A stretch of DNA of 64,000 nt from Planomonospora sp. ID82291 (GTDB lineage Bacteria; Actinomycetota; Actinomycetes; Streptosporangiales; Streptosporangiaceae). The DNA lies in contig NZ_JABTEX010000007.1 of NCBI RefSeq assembly GCF_015711645.1, positions 1-64,000 of the forward strand. Direction: 5' to 3'. This document shows positions 33,480-41,702 of the stretch, in pieces (the stretch's first letter is position 1; each line of letters opens with the position of its first letter). The translations under genes were made by a program, and so were the position numbers. The notes under the pieces were generated by a model, which searched no databases, was not told the origin of the DNA, and saw only the letters and a program-made list of their open reading frames with translations.

Positions 33480-33671
33480 GCCGTACGGAAGACCGGGCGC
33501 GGGCCGTACGGCCCCGTCCCGCCGGGCGGAGCGCGGGCCGCAGGGCGACGGGCGGGCCGCAGGGCGGGGCGCGGCGGGCGTGCGGTGGCCGGAGGGCCCG
33601 TGTCGCGCTCCGCAGAGGAAGCGGTGATCGATTTGCCGCAGTGGTGACCGAAAGTTACTCTGAACGAGAAC

Positions 33672-33806
33672 CCGCAGGTAAGGGCATATACCGCGGTGAT
33701 TCACGGGGTAAGCGATGATCCGGGACGGCCTCAACGGCGCCTGACGGCGCACGGAGGAATTCGGCCGCCTAGCCGTTCCGGGGAGCCAATGGCGAGACCG
33801 AACCCA
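33672..33806 (+). ncRNA. Structured leader RNA, copy B
   Basis: CCGCAGGTA (33672-33680) pairs with TACC-GCGG (33688-33695), preserving the copy-A helix through GC-to-AT changes. The 93-nt block 33,714-33,806 matches copy A but for one base. ATG 33790 in the block is in frame with the DUF2334 gene, and its GGGGAG could initiate it. A GACGCC/GGCGTC hairpin (33,821-33,837) follows. Confidence 0.6.
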
Positions 33807-33866
33807 CACCCTGTCCTGCGACGCCCCGAGGGCGTCGATCTCGCTTCGTTGTGGGGGTCCCACCCT

Positions 33867-35480
33867 ATGCCCGCTCTCCTCCTCCGGCGCCGCGCCGCCG
33901 TGTCCGCGCTGACGGCGTTCCTGTCCGCCGTGCTGCTGGTCGCCACCGGTCTGGCGACCCCGACCGCGACCGCCTCGGCCTCCGCCGCGCCCGCGTCCGC
34001 GACCGCCCGGGCCACGGCCTTCACCGGCGGCCTGTCCGGCACCGGCCGCTCCACGCTCGTGCTGTACGACACGACCGGCCAGTGGGGCTGGCTGGGCGAG
34101 CTGTACGCCACCCAGACCGCCAACCTGGCCGGCCACTTCGGCACGTTCACCGCGCTGCCGGTGGCGTCCTACACCGCCGGCCTGATGGACGCCCACACCG
34201 CGGTGGTCTACGTCGGCTCCACCTACGACGAGCCGCTGCCGGAGGCGTTCCTGGCCGACGTGCGCGCCGCCGACCGCCCGGTGATCTGGCTGAACAACAA
34301 CATCTGGCAGCTCACCGCGTCCACCCCCACCTTCGCCGCCGACTACGGCTGGATGTGGTCGCAGTTCGACTTCAGCACCGTCGAGGGCGTCGTCTACAAG
34401 GGCAAGGACCTCTCGCGCGACGGCCGCAACGCCTCCGGCGTGATGGACTACGCCTCGGTCGACGAGACCAAGGCCAAGGTCCTGGCCGGCGCGGTGCGCG
34501 AGAACGGCACGCAGATCCCGTGGGCGATCCGCTCGGGCGCGCTGACCTACGTCGGCGAGATCCCCTTCGCCTACACCACCGCCTCCGACCGCTACCTGGT
34601 CTTCGCCGACCTGCTGTTCGACGCGCTCGCCCCGGAGACCAAGGAGCGCCACCGCGCCCTGCTCCGCCTGGAGGACATCGGCCCCAACGCCGACCCGGCC
34701 GAGCTGATGAAGATCGCCGTCGAGCTGAAGAAGCGGAGGATCCCCTACTCCTTCGGCGTCTACACCGTCTACAAGGAGCCGGGCAAGGCCGTCCGGCTCC
34801 GGCAGCGCCCCCTGGTGGTCGCGGCGATCAGGTACATGCTCGCCAACGGCGGCACGATGATCGCCCACGGCTACACCCACCAGTACACCGACGCCCCCAA
34901 CCCCTACAACGGCACCAGCGGCGACGACTTCGAGTTCTACACCGCGCACGTCGACGAGGAGAACTACGTCCGCTACGACGGCCCCGTGGCCGAGGACTCC
35001 CTCGCCTGGGCGACGGGCCGGATCGACAAGATGAAGGCGGAGTTCCGCGCCGCCCTGCTCCCGGTGCCGCAGTACTTCGAGTTCCCGCACTACGCCGGCT
35101 CCGCCGTGGACTACGAGGCCGTCCGCCGGGCCGGGTTCAAGGCCCGCTACGAGCGCAGCCTCTACTTCGCCGGCACGCTGTCGGGCACGGCCCCGCAGTA
35201 CGACCACATGGCCGGGCAGTTCTTCCCCTACGCCGTCACCGACGTCTACGGCTCCAAGGTGATCCCGGAGAACGTCGGCAACATCGAGCCGGAGTCGTTC
35301 AACAACCACCCGGTGGTCCTCCCGGCCGACCTGGTCAAGGCGGCCAAGGCCAACCTCGTCGTCCGCGACGGCGTGGCCAGCTTCTTCTACCACCCCTACC
35401 TCGGCACCAGGTGGCTGCTGGAGACCGTGGACGGCATCAAGAAGCTCGGCTACACCTTCGTGCCCGCGAGCGCCATGTGA
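33867..35480 (+). CDS. Secreted DUF2334 polysaccharide deacetylase-like protein, paralogue 2
   Basis: 537 aa from ATG 33867, giving a standard signal peptide (RRRAAVSALTAFLSAVLLVA). ATG 33790 would add 26 residues and lies in the leader. Signatures mirror paralogue 1: LRLEDIGPNADP, IAHGYTHQY, YFEFPHYAGS, FFYHPYLG. It has its own copy of the leader RNA, so it may be controlled in parallel with the glycosyltransferase. Confidence 0.84.
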   Translation: MPALLLRRRAAVSALTAFLSAVLLVATGLATPTATASASAAPASATARATAFTGGLSGTGRSTLVLYDTTGQWGWLGELYATQTANLAGHFGTFTALPVASYTAGLMDAHTAVVYVGSTYDEPLPEAFLADVRAADRPVIWLNNNIWQLTASTPTFAADYGWMWSQFDFSTVEGVVYKGKDLSRDGRNASGVMDYASVDETKAKVLAGAVRENGTQIPWAIRSGALTYVGEIPFAYTTASDRYLVFADLLFDALAPETKERHRALLRLEDIGPNADPAELMKIAVELKKRRIPYSFGVYTVYKEPGKAVRLRQRPLVVAAIRYMLANGGTMIAHGYTHQYTDAPNPYNGTSGDDFEFYTAHVDEENYVRYDGPVAEDSLAWATGRIDKMKAEFRAALLPVPQYFEFPHYAGSAVDYEAVRRAGFKARYERSLYFAGTLSGTAPQYDHMAGQFFPYAVTDVYGSKVIPENVGNIEPESFNNHPVVLPADLVKAAKANLVVRDGVASFFYHPYLGTRWLLETVDGIKKLGYTFVPASAM

Positions 35481-35535
35481 CACCCGGCCCCGCCGAGGGC
35501 GGGAAGACCTGAGCATCCGAGGACCTGGAGGCCCT

Positions 35536-35569
35536 GAGGCCGGAGCCGTGCGGTCACGGCTCCGGCCTC
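35536..35569 (+). terminator. Terminator after DUF2334 paralogue 2
   Basis: GAGGCCGGAGCCGTG (35536-35550) pairs perfectly with 35,555-35,569, CGGT loop. Confidence 0.8.
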
Positions 35570-35574
35570 GGGGA

Positions 35575-35632
35575 CGCGTCCGGCCCGCCGCCGCACCGGC
35601 GGTGGTTCCGGTGCGGCGGCGGGCCGGACGCG
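35575..35632 (-). terminator. 25-bp perfect hairpin, terminator of CHAP gene
   Basis: 35,575-35,599 pairs without mismatch with 35,608-35,632 around CGGTGGTT. It lies just after the minus-strand stop at 35,649, six bases from the preceding hairpin. Confidence 0.8.
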
Positions 35633-35648
35633 CGGCGGTCGTGCCGCG

Positions 35649-36332
35649 TCAGGAGGCGTACTGCGGGTAGCCGTAGCCGGTGACCTGGGACTTGGGCCGG
35701 ACGCGCTCCTCGACCTTGCCGTTGCCGGTGTTGCCCTCGATGGTGGAGATGGTGCCGTCGCCGTTGTCCTTCTTGACCAGGCCGACGTGGTCGATGCCGG
35801 ACAGGTCGCCGCCCTGCTCCCAGTCGAAGAAGACGACCGCGCCCGGGGTGGCCTTCTGGCCCCACGTGCCGTTGGCCTCGAACCACTCGGCGTAGGTGAC
35901 GGTGTAGGCGTCCCAGCCGACGGTGGCGCGCATGCCGGTCCGCTCGCCGACCCAGGAGACGAACATCGCGCACCAGGGGGCGTCGGCGTAGGCCCGGACG
36001 CTGCCGCCGTCGCGCTCGACGGTCTCCTGCGCGCGCTGGGACTTCATGTACCACTTGTGGAACTTGGTGCCGCCGCCGTCGGCGTTCTCCTCCACGCCGA
36101 CCTGCGTCCGGGCCACCTTCAGCAGGTCGCCCGCGGTCACCTGGGACGGCTTCGCGGCCTGGGGCTGCGCCGGGGCCGGGGCCGGAGCCGCCGCGGGGGC
36201 CGCCGCGGGGGCCGGGGCGGGGACCTGGGGCGCGGTGTCGGCGTGGGCCGTACCGGCGGTCAGGGCGGTTCCGGCGGCCAGGGCCAGGCTGAGGGCGGCG
36301 GTCAGGGTGCGGGTGGTGGCGGTGGCGGTCAT
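35649..36332 (-). CDS. Secreted CHAP-domain peptidoglycan amidase/endopeptidase
   Basis: 227 aa. Signal peptide (LTAALSLALAAGTALTAGTAHA), Ala/Pro linker (about 32-60), then a CHAP-like domain with the Cys in YADAPWCAMFVSWVG and the His in IDHVGLVKK, plus STIEGNTGNG. Likely cuts peptide bonds in peptidoglycan. ATG 36332 has GGATCC-rich upstream DNA but only a weak ribosome-binding site (GAAGGA). Confidence 0.85.
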   Translation of the reverse strand: MTATATTRTLTAALSLALAAGTALTAGTAHADTAPQVPAPAPAAAPAAAPAPAPAQPQAAKPSQVTAGDLLKVARTQVGVEENADGGGTKFHKWYMKSQRAQETVERDGGSVRAYADAPWCAMFVSWVGERTGMRATVGWDAYTVTYAEWFEANGTWGQKATPGAVVFFDWEQGGDLSGIDHVGLVKKDNGDGTISTIEGNTGNGKVEERVRPKSQVTGYGYPQYAS

Positions 36333-36729
36333 GAGAGAGCGGATCCTTCGTCAGGGTGCAGGTCGTCCCTTGGCCGGAGGGCGGTGCTCGGGTTTTCAGG
36401 CCGTTGCGACCGTCGTCCGGTCGACTCCCTCAAGTAAGCCGTCCGGATGTAGCGCACGAAGTGCACTGAAGGTGCGGAACGGTTGCCGCCCCCGAGAAGC
36501 CCTCAGCTCCGTCCGGACGCGGCCGACGGGCGTCCCTTTCGCACCCGCGCGGCAGGGCCGCCTCCTCGGGGCACGCGCAACCGGACGTATCGATAAAACC
36601 GCAAAAAGGTATGCGATTCACCTTTAATGGCAGCGGATCGGCCCCGGAGGAGAGAACGTCGAATCTTTTTCGCGACGCGCCGGGGGAACCACTCGATCGG
36701 AGATTCGCCAATTCGATATAACTGCAGGC
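36333..36729. other. Intergenic region between divergent CHAP and RHH genes
   Basis: The right 150 bp turns AT-rich (TTTAATGG, GATAAAACC) and probably contains both promoters. I looked on the minus strand for a c-di-AMP riboswitch, common before such wall hydrolases: GGTGAATCGC occurs at about 36,611-36,620 but the remaining conserved blocks are absent. Confidence 0.4.
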
Positions 36730-36972
36730 ATGAGTGGAAGCAAACGCGGACCTGATCCGAAGTGGGGACCTGTGAAGCAGCACCCCTTGCGGGTGCCCGT
36801 CGACCTGCTCGGAGACATCAAAGCCTCCGCCCAGCAGCGCGGTTGTTCGGTGAACGAGTACATCGTCACGGTGCTCGCACGTGAGCATGACTACGTTCTG
36901 GCTCCGCCGCCGCGACCGGTGGCTCAGGAACCGCTCCCACTCATCGAGGGGCGGCAGCACGCCGCGGCATGA
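36730..36972 (+). CDS. Ribbon-helix-helix (Arc-like) DNA-binding protein
   Basis: 80 aa. HPLRVPVDLLGDIKASAQQRGCSVNEYIVTVLAREH has an RHH beta strand plus two helices. No toxin adjoins it. The next gene resembles a replication initiator, so it could be a copy-control or mobilisation regulator of an integrated plasmid-like unit. The gap after it, 36,973-37,275, holds small hairpins and no gene. Confidence 0.6.
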   Translation: MSGSKRGPDPKWGPVKQHPLRVPVDLLGDIKASAQQRGCSVNEYIVTVLAREHDYVLAPPPRPVAQEPLPLIEGRQHAAA

Positions 36973-37211
36973 ACTTTACCGTTTGCAATACGGAGGGAGA
37001 CCCCGAGGGGTTAATCTACGACCGCTGATCGACAGCGGCCCATAAATGCGGAAGCCCCCGCGCTACCAGGCCTCAGAAACCGTACGCGAGGGACTTCCCC
37101 CATACACACACCCAACGGACAGGTCCGAAGCCGTTCCGTAGAAGCGCTCTGGTCGTAGACCGCGCCCTGCGTCGCGAGCTCGTTTCCGTATGCCGTTTGG
37201 GTCTTACACCT

Positions 37212-37273
37212 GGAGACCACCATAGACGATGAGTCCCCGGGTCGGCTAGCGACGCCCGGAAATCGTGGTCTCC
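37212..37273. other. Long inverted-repeat structure upstream of Rep-like gene
   Basis: GGAGACCAC (37212-37220) pairs with GTGGTCTCC (37265-37273). Inside, CCGGGTCG and CGACGCCCGG flank a GCTAG loop with one bulge. It could be an origin-type structure, an operator or a leader hairpin. Confidence 0.5.
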
Positions 37274-37275
37274 GC

Positions 37276-38607
37276 GTGTCCCGACCCGTCCCCCAGAATA
37301 TACGGTTTCGCCTTTCTATGTCCCCCAATGGCAAAAACCCTTCCCGGCGTGTCCCCCGGATGCTGAACATCGCCGGCGGCGACCTGATCCTCGCGCCTTC
37401 CGTCGAGCTCTGGCTCGCCGCCGTCGCCGCCGATCCCGAGGTCGCCTCGCATCGCGCGGACTGGTGGCGCAACACCAAGGCCACGATGGAGGCCCTCGCC
37501 GACCGCGTCGACGACTGCATGATCACCTGCCCCAAGTTCGGCGGCACCTGGAGCGTCATGGCCGAGGCGGCCGGCGTCTGCCGCCGCACCTTCGCCGGGC
37601 GGCTGAGCTGGGCCAAGAGCCGCGGCTACCTGCTGCAGATCACCGAGGGCTCGATCCTGCGCTACCGGCCCGGAACCTTCCGGGGCCTGCTGGACGACGG
37701 CCTGGGCAACCTCGCCGCCGAGTACGCCCTCACCATCCCGGTCAGCGCGCTGCCGGCCCTGGGCCTCGACGACGAGGAACTGCTGAAGCTGATCCGCGTG
37801 CCCGAACCCCGGCCCATCTACCGCGAGCCCGCTCCCACCATGTCCCAGGACGAGTGGAGGGACGCCCCCTGGCCTGTGGAAACGCTGCCTGTGCACGAAA
37901 CGTGCACCCCCAGGTCCTTTCCCCCCCGCGGAAGTGAATCCCTTTTCACGCGCGCGACGCGTGATACACGACCGCAGCGGCCACGTGCAACCCCTTCGGC
38001 CACGAAACCCGAGCGGCTGTGGTCGAACACCGTCACGCCGGGGAGGAAGACCGAGAGGCTCGAAGCCTGCGAACGCCTCCGCTACGAGGACCAGACGCTG
38101 CGCGGCCTGTCGGCGAAGAGCCTGCGGTCGCTGCTGCGTCCGCTCTTCGCCGCCGGAGCCACCCTCTCCGACGTCAGGTACGTCATCAACCATCAGCCGG
38201 ACGGGCGGCCGCGGATCAACACCGACTCGCCGCGGAACCTCGTCGGCTGGCTCCGCCACCGCGTCGGGACCTGGTTCGACAAGGAGACCGGGAGGCTCCG
38301 CGCGCCGCTGCCGTCCGAGATCGTCGCCAGGGCCGATCGCAAGCGCCGGGCCGAGCAGGCCGCGTGGGCCGAGGAGAGGGCGCGCAGGGAGTCCCTGCGC
38401 GTGGATCCGCCCGCCGAGCTGATCGGGTCGCTGCGGGCCCGGCTGCAGGCGACCGCCGAAGCGGCCCGGAAGCGCCGGACGGCCGGGGCCCCGCAGGACG
38501 CCCCCCCGCAGCGCCCGCAGCTCCTCCGGCCCCTGTGGGCCGGAGGAGACCGGATCCGCCGCTGGGGACCGCCGGATCCGGGGACCGCGGTGGCGGCGGG
38601 GTCGTGA
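37276..38607 (+). CDS. Rep-like winged-helix protein (plasmid/phage type)
   Basis: 443 aa from GTG 37276; ATG 37318 or ATG 37360 (MLNIAGGDLILAPS) are alternatives, none with a good ribosome-binding site. The N-terminal 150 residues contain a helix-turn-helix (VMAEAAGVCRRTFAGRLSWAK) and resemble replication-associated proteins of actinomycete plasmids. The C-terminal part is Arg-rich and helical. Function is inferred. A 7-bp-arm palindrome, GTGCACGAAACGTGCAC, lies inside at 37,891. Confidence 0.5.
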   Translation: MSRPVPQNIRFRLSMSPNGKNPSRRVPRMLNIAGGDLILAPSVELWLAAVAADPEVASHRADWWRNTKATMEALADRVDDCMITCPKFGGTWSVMAEAAGVCRRTFAGRLSWAKSRGYLLQITEGSILRYRPGTFRGLLDDGLGNLAAEYALTIPVSALPALGLDDEELLKLIRVPEPRPIYREPAPTMSQDEWRDAPWPVETLPVHETCTPRSFPPRGSESLFTRATRDTRPQRPRATPSATKPERLWSNTVTPGRKTERLEACERLRYEDQTLRGLSAKSLRSLLRPLFAAGATLSDVRYVINHQPDGRPRINTDSPRNLVGWLRHRVGTWFDKETGRLRAPLPSEIVARADRKRRAEQAAWAEERARRESLRVDPPAELIGSLRARLQATAEAARKRRTAGAPQDAPPQRPQLLRPLWAGGDRIRRWGPPDPGTAVAAGS

Positions 38608-38791
38608 CCCGTCGGCGGCCCCGGATAACTGAATCTACGTCGTAAAGGGCGCTTCGCCGCAGAAGGAAATTGAAATGTCCGCTTCTTCACATTCTTCGCA
38701 TCGACATCGGTCGGCCACGTGCGTCGGGAACCGCCTGTCCCCCTCGCGCCGGCCAGGCGCCTGCCCGCGGTCGGCCGGGCCTCCGATTCCG

Positions 38792-38818
38792 TCAGATCGC
38801 GTGCCGCGATGCCGATGT
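38792..38818 (+). promoter_or_regulatory. Candidate FliA-type promoter for the MCP gene
   Basis: TCAG (38792-38795), exactly 15 bases, GCCGATGT (38811-38818), 95 bp before the ATG. The rest of 38,608-38,912 has no gene I can support. Confidence 0.55.
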
Positions 38819-38912
38819 GACGCCCGGTGGCCGGCCGTAGGACGACCACCGGGCGTTCCCGCTGACGACGGCATCCGGGTGATCGTCGGCCCGTCGACGA
38901 AATGAGCTTGCG

Positions 38913-40529
38913 ATGAACACCCCCGTTTCCCCGCCCAGGGCCCGCACCCTGCGCTCCCTCTTGCAGGACCGCGGCATCAGCACGAAGATCTTCTTCAGTG
39001 TCGGCATCATGGCCGTGATCGCGCTGCTCGTCGGCGTCATCGGCATCGTCCAGATGGGTTCCATCAACGCCAGCGCCGAGCAGCTGTACAGCAGCGGCCT
39101 GGTCCCGGTGCAGCGCATCGCCCAGGTGCGCCAGGACATGTCCACGACCCGCACCGGCATGCTCAACCATGCGATCTCGCTGGAGGAGACCGACAAGGCC
39201 GCCTACGAAAAGGCCATCGCCGACGGCGACGCGGCCTTCACCCGCGATCTGGACCTGTACGCCACCAACAGCGCCGCCCCTCAGCTCGTCCCCGAACTGC
39301 GCCGGGCCTGGGAGGACTACCAGCAGGCGCGCGAGCAGTTCCTGCAGGCCAGTCGGCGCCAGGACACCGGCGCGCTGAACCGGATCCGCAGCGAGGCCAC
39401 GATCCCGGCCTACTCCAAGGCGGCGGACGTCGTCGCGGAGATCGCCAAGGCGGAGGACGCCGACGGCAAGCGCCGCGCGGACGTCGCCGCCGCCGCCTAC
39501 GCCGACGCCCGCACCCTGACCATCACGGTGCTGAGCGTGGGCCTGGTGCTGGCACTGGCGCTGGCGTGGCTGGTCGCCCGCAGCGTCATCGCCTCGGTGC
39601 GCACCGTCTCGCACGTGATCGAGGGCCTGGCCGCAGGGGACCTGACCCGCCAGGCGCGGGTCGGCGGACGCGATGAGCTGGGGCTGATGGCCGAGGGCCT
39701 GAACGGGGCCATGTCGACGCTGCGCACCACCGTCGAAGGCATCGGCGCCAGCAGCCGGCAGTTGGCCGGTGCCTCCCAGGAACTGGCCGTCGTCAGCGAG
39801 CAGATCGCCTCCAGCGCCGAGCAGGCCGGCACCCGTGCCGACAACGTGTCGGCCGCCTCCGAGCAGGTGGCGCGCAACGTGGAGACCGTCTCGGCCGGCA
39901 GCGAGGAGATGTCGGCCTCGATCCGGGAGATCGCCGCCAGCGCCAGTGACGCGGCCGAGGTCGCGCACGACGCGGTGCGCGTCGCCGCGACGGCCAACGC
40001 CACCATCGCGCAGTTGGGCTCCTCCAGCGCCGAGATCGGCAACGTCATCAAGACGATCACCTCGATCGCCGAGCAGACGAACCTGCTCGCGCTGAACGCG
40101 ACCATCGAGGCGGCCCGCGCCGGGGACGCCGGCAAGGGCTTCGCCGTGGTCGCCTCCGAGGTCAAGGACCTGGCCCAGGAGACCGCCCGGGCCACCGAGG
40201 ACATCTCGGCACGCATCGAGACGGTCCAGGGTCAGACCGAGGCGGCGGTGGCCGCCATCGCGCGGATCACCGATGTCATCGACAAGATCAACGGGTATTC
40301 GGCCACGATCGCCTCGGCGGTGGAGGAGCAGACCGCCACCACCAGCGAGATCAGCCGCAACGTCGCCGAGGCGGCCACCGGCGTCGGGGAGATCGCCGGT
40401 GGCATCGGTGCCGTGGCCACCTCGGTGCAGACGACCGGTACCGGGGTCGGGGAGTCGCGGCGGGCCTCGCACGAACTGGCGCAGATGTCGACCGAACTGC
40501 AGAGCCTCGTCGCTCAGTTCCGGATCTGA
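38913..40529 (+). CDS. Methyl-accepting chemotaxis protein
   Basis: 538 aa. Two transmembrane helices (about 28-48 and 202-226) frame a four-helix-bundle sensor with a [12 protein letters not shown] start. A HAMP domain follows ([24 protein letters not shown]), then the signalling hairpin with its tip at [21 protein letters not shown]. It ends LVAQFRI with no CheR-docking pentapeptide. The sensor ligand is unknown. It is far from the flagellar cluster but shares the promoter motif. Confidence 0.93.
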   Translation: MNTPVSPPRARTLRSLLQDRGISTKIFFSVGIMAVIALLVGVIGIVQMGSINASAEQLYSSGLVPVQRIAQVRQDMSTTRTGMLNHAISLEETDKAAYEKAIADGDAAFTRDLDLYATNSAAPQLVPELRRAWEDYQQAREQFLQASRRQDTGALNRIRSEATIPAYSKAADVVAEIAKAEDADGKRRADVAAAAYADARTLTITVLSVGLVLALALAWLVARSVIASVRTVSHVIEGLAAGDLTRQARVGGRDELGLMAEGLNGAMSTLRTTVEGIGASSRQLAGASQELAVVSEQIASSAEQAGTRADNVSAASEQVARNVETVSAGSEEMSASIREIAASASDAAEVAHDAVRVAATANATIAQLGSSSAEIGNVIKTITSIAEQTNLLALNATIEAARAGDAGKGFAVVASEVKDLAQETARATEDISARIETVQGQTEAAVAAIARITDVIDKINGYSATIASAVEEQTATTSEISRNVAEAATGVGEIAGGIGAVATSVQTTGTGVGESRRASHELAQMSTELQSLVAQFRI

Positions 40530-40540
40530 CGGGTCCGTCC

Positions 40541-40576
40541 CCGCCACCCCGCCGCCCGGGGGTGGCGGGGTGGCGG
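40541..40576. terminator. Bidirectional terminator
   Basis: CCGCCACCCCGCC (40541-40553) pairs with GGCGGGGTGGCGG (40564-40576), between the MCP and a convergent hydrolase gene. Confidence 0.75.
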
Positions 40577-40593
40577 GGTGGCCGGGACGGGTG

Positions 40594-41334
40594 TCAGCGC
40601 AGGTGCCGGGCGAAGAACCGGGCCGCGTCCTCCCCGGCGAACTGTGGGACACCGGTGTGCCCGCCCATGTTGGCCTGCAACGTCTTCTCCTCGGAGCCGA
40701 AGGCGTCGAACAGGTCCAGGGCCGCCTGCCGGTCGTTGCCTTCGTCGTCCCACTGCAGCAGGACGTGCAGCGGAATGGTGACCTGTCGGGCCTCCTCGAA
40801 CATGGTGCGGGGCACGAAACTCCCGGCGAACAAGCCGGCGGCCACGATGCGCGGCTCGACCACCGCAAGCCGGACGCCGATGGAGATCACTCCCCCCGAG
40901 TACCCGACCGGGCCGCCGATCTCGGGCAGCGACAGCAGGGCGTCCAGGGCGGCCTGCCATTCCGGGACCGCCTTGTCGACCAGCGGGAGGATGAGGGCGT
41001 CGATGGTCTCGTCGCCGACCGGCTCGCCGGCCTCCATAGCCCGGCGCAGGTCGGCGCCGGCCTGCTCGGCGCCGGCCAAACGAGGCCGGTCACCGCTGCC
41101 GGGGAGCTCGATGGCGGCGGCGGCGAAGCCATCTGCCGCGGCGTGCCGGGCCCGCGCCACCAGCCGCGGGTACATCTTGCGCAGCCCGAGCGGGGGGTGG
41201 CCGAGCAGGATCAGCGGGACCGGTGCGGACGCGGACGCCGAGGCGGGCGTCCACAGGATGCCGGGGATCTCACCGAGGGTGAATTCGCGTTCGACGACGC
41301 CGTCGTCGAGGCGCCGCTCAGAAGTGAACTGCAT
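40594..41334 (-). CDS. Alpha/beta hydrolase, dienelactone-hydrolase-like
   Basis: 246 aa. Features of the fold: LILLGHPPLG (oxyanion region), the nucleophile elbow GYSGGVIS with Ser in G-x-S-x-G form, VLLQWDDEGN with the acid strand, and a late GGHTG with His. Likely a small ester or lactone hydrolase; substrate unknown. Cytoplasmic, no signal. Confidence 0.75.
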   Translation of the reverse strand: MQFTSERRLDDGVVEREFTLGEIPGILWTPASASASAPVPLILLGHPPLGLRKMYPRLVARARHAAADGFAAAAIELPGSGDRPRLAGAEQAGADLRRAMEAGEPVGDETIDALILPLVDKAVPEWQAALDALLSLPEIGGPVGYSGGVISIGVRLAVVEPRIVAAGLFAGSFVPRTMFEEARQVTIPLHVLLQWDDEGNDRQAALDLFDAFGSEEKTLQANMGGHTGVPQFAGEDAARFFARHLR

Positions 41335-41532
41335 GGTCGTACCTTTCGGGAACGCTCGTGAACGGCGCTCCCGGACGACCTATCGCCCGACCGTGACCCC
41401 GGAGGGGAGCACCCATGTCGATGGTGTGTTCACGGGTACCACCTCCTCGTTGCCTCGCACGGCCGACGGAAGGCTAGCAGTGGCCGCCGCCGTCCCCCAA
41501 CGGGTTTTTCGCGGAGCCTCCGTGGCCGGGTG

Positions 41533-41625
41533 CCATGGGCGCTGCCGGAGTACGCCGGCCTTGACCCGCAGCGGCTGCGTCAGACACCGGACGCCGTGCA
41601 CGAGGCCGGCATGTCCGGCATCCAG
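41533..41625 (+). pseudogene. Possible serine-hydrolase (beta-lactamase-fold) N-terminal fragment
   Basis: LPEYAGLDPQRLRQTPDAV then HEAGMSGIQ resembles the beginning of class-C-like serine hydrolases (compare FVDAGLLGVQVRVHD in the 60,987 gene). Nothing of the catalytic part follows. The rest of 41,335-41,650 shows no gene. Confidence 0.35.
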
Positions 41626-41650
41626 AGGTGTGCGCGCCCGGCACGCGAGA

Positions 41651-41684
41651 GCAGGGGCGCCCACCTCGAGGTGGGCGCCCCTGC
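41651..41684 (-). terminator. 16-bp perfect hairpin, pectate lyase terminator
   Basis: GCAGGGGCGCCCACCT (41651-41666) pairs with 41,669-41,684 around CG, 19 bp past the stop of the minus-strand gene. Confidence 0.85.
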
Positions 41685-41702
41685 CGGGGACGTGCCTACG
41701 GC

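Noticed and set aside
29835-33806. Leader RNA as a c-di-GMP-I, c-di-AMP (ydaO), cobalamin or SAM riboswitch
   Set aside because: I compared the conserved blocks I know (for example GGGACGCAAAGCC, GGGGTGAATC, B12 box) and none is present in order. It is left unassigned.
36333-36729. c-di-AMP riboswitch before the CHAP amidase gene
   Set aside because: Only GGTGAATCGC is found; the paired GGGGAACC and GCTAACC blocks are missing.
38675-38905. 76-codon plus-strand frame before the chemoreceptor
   Set aside because: Composition is not protein-like and it contains the FliA-type promoter motif; no homology pattern is recognisable.
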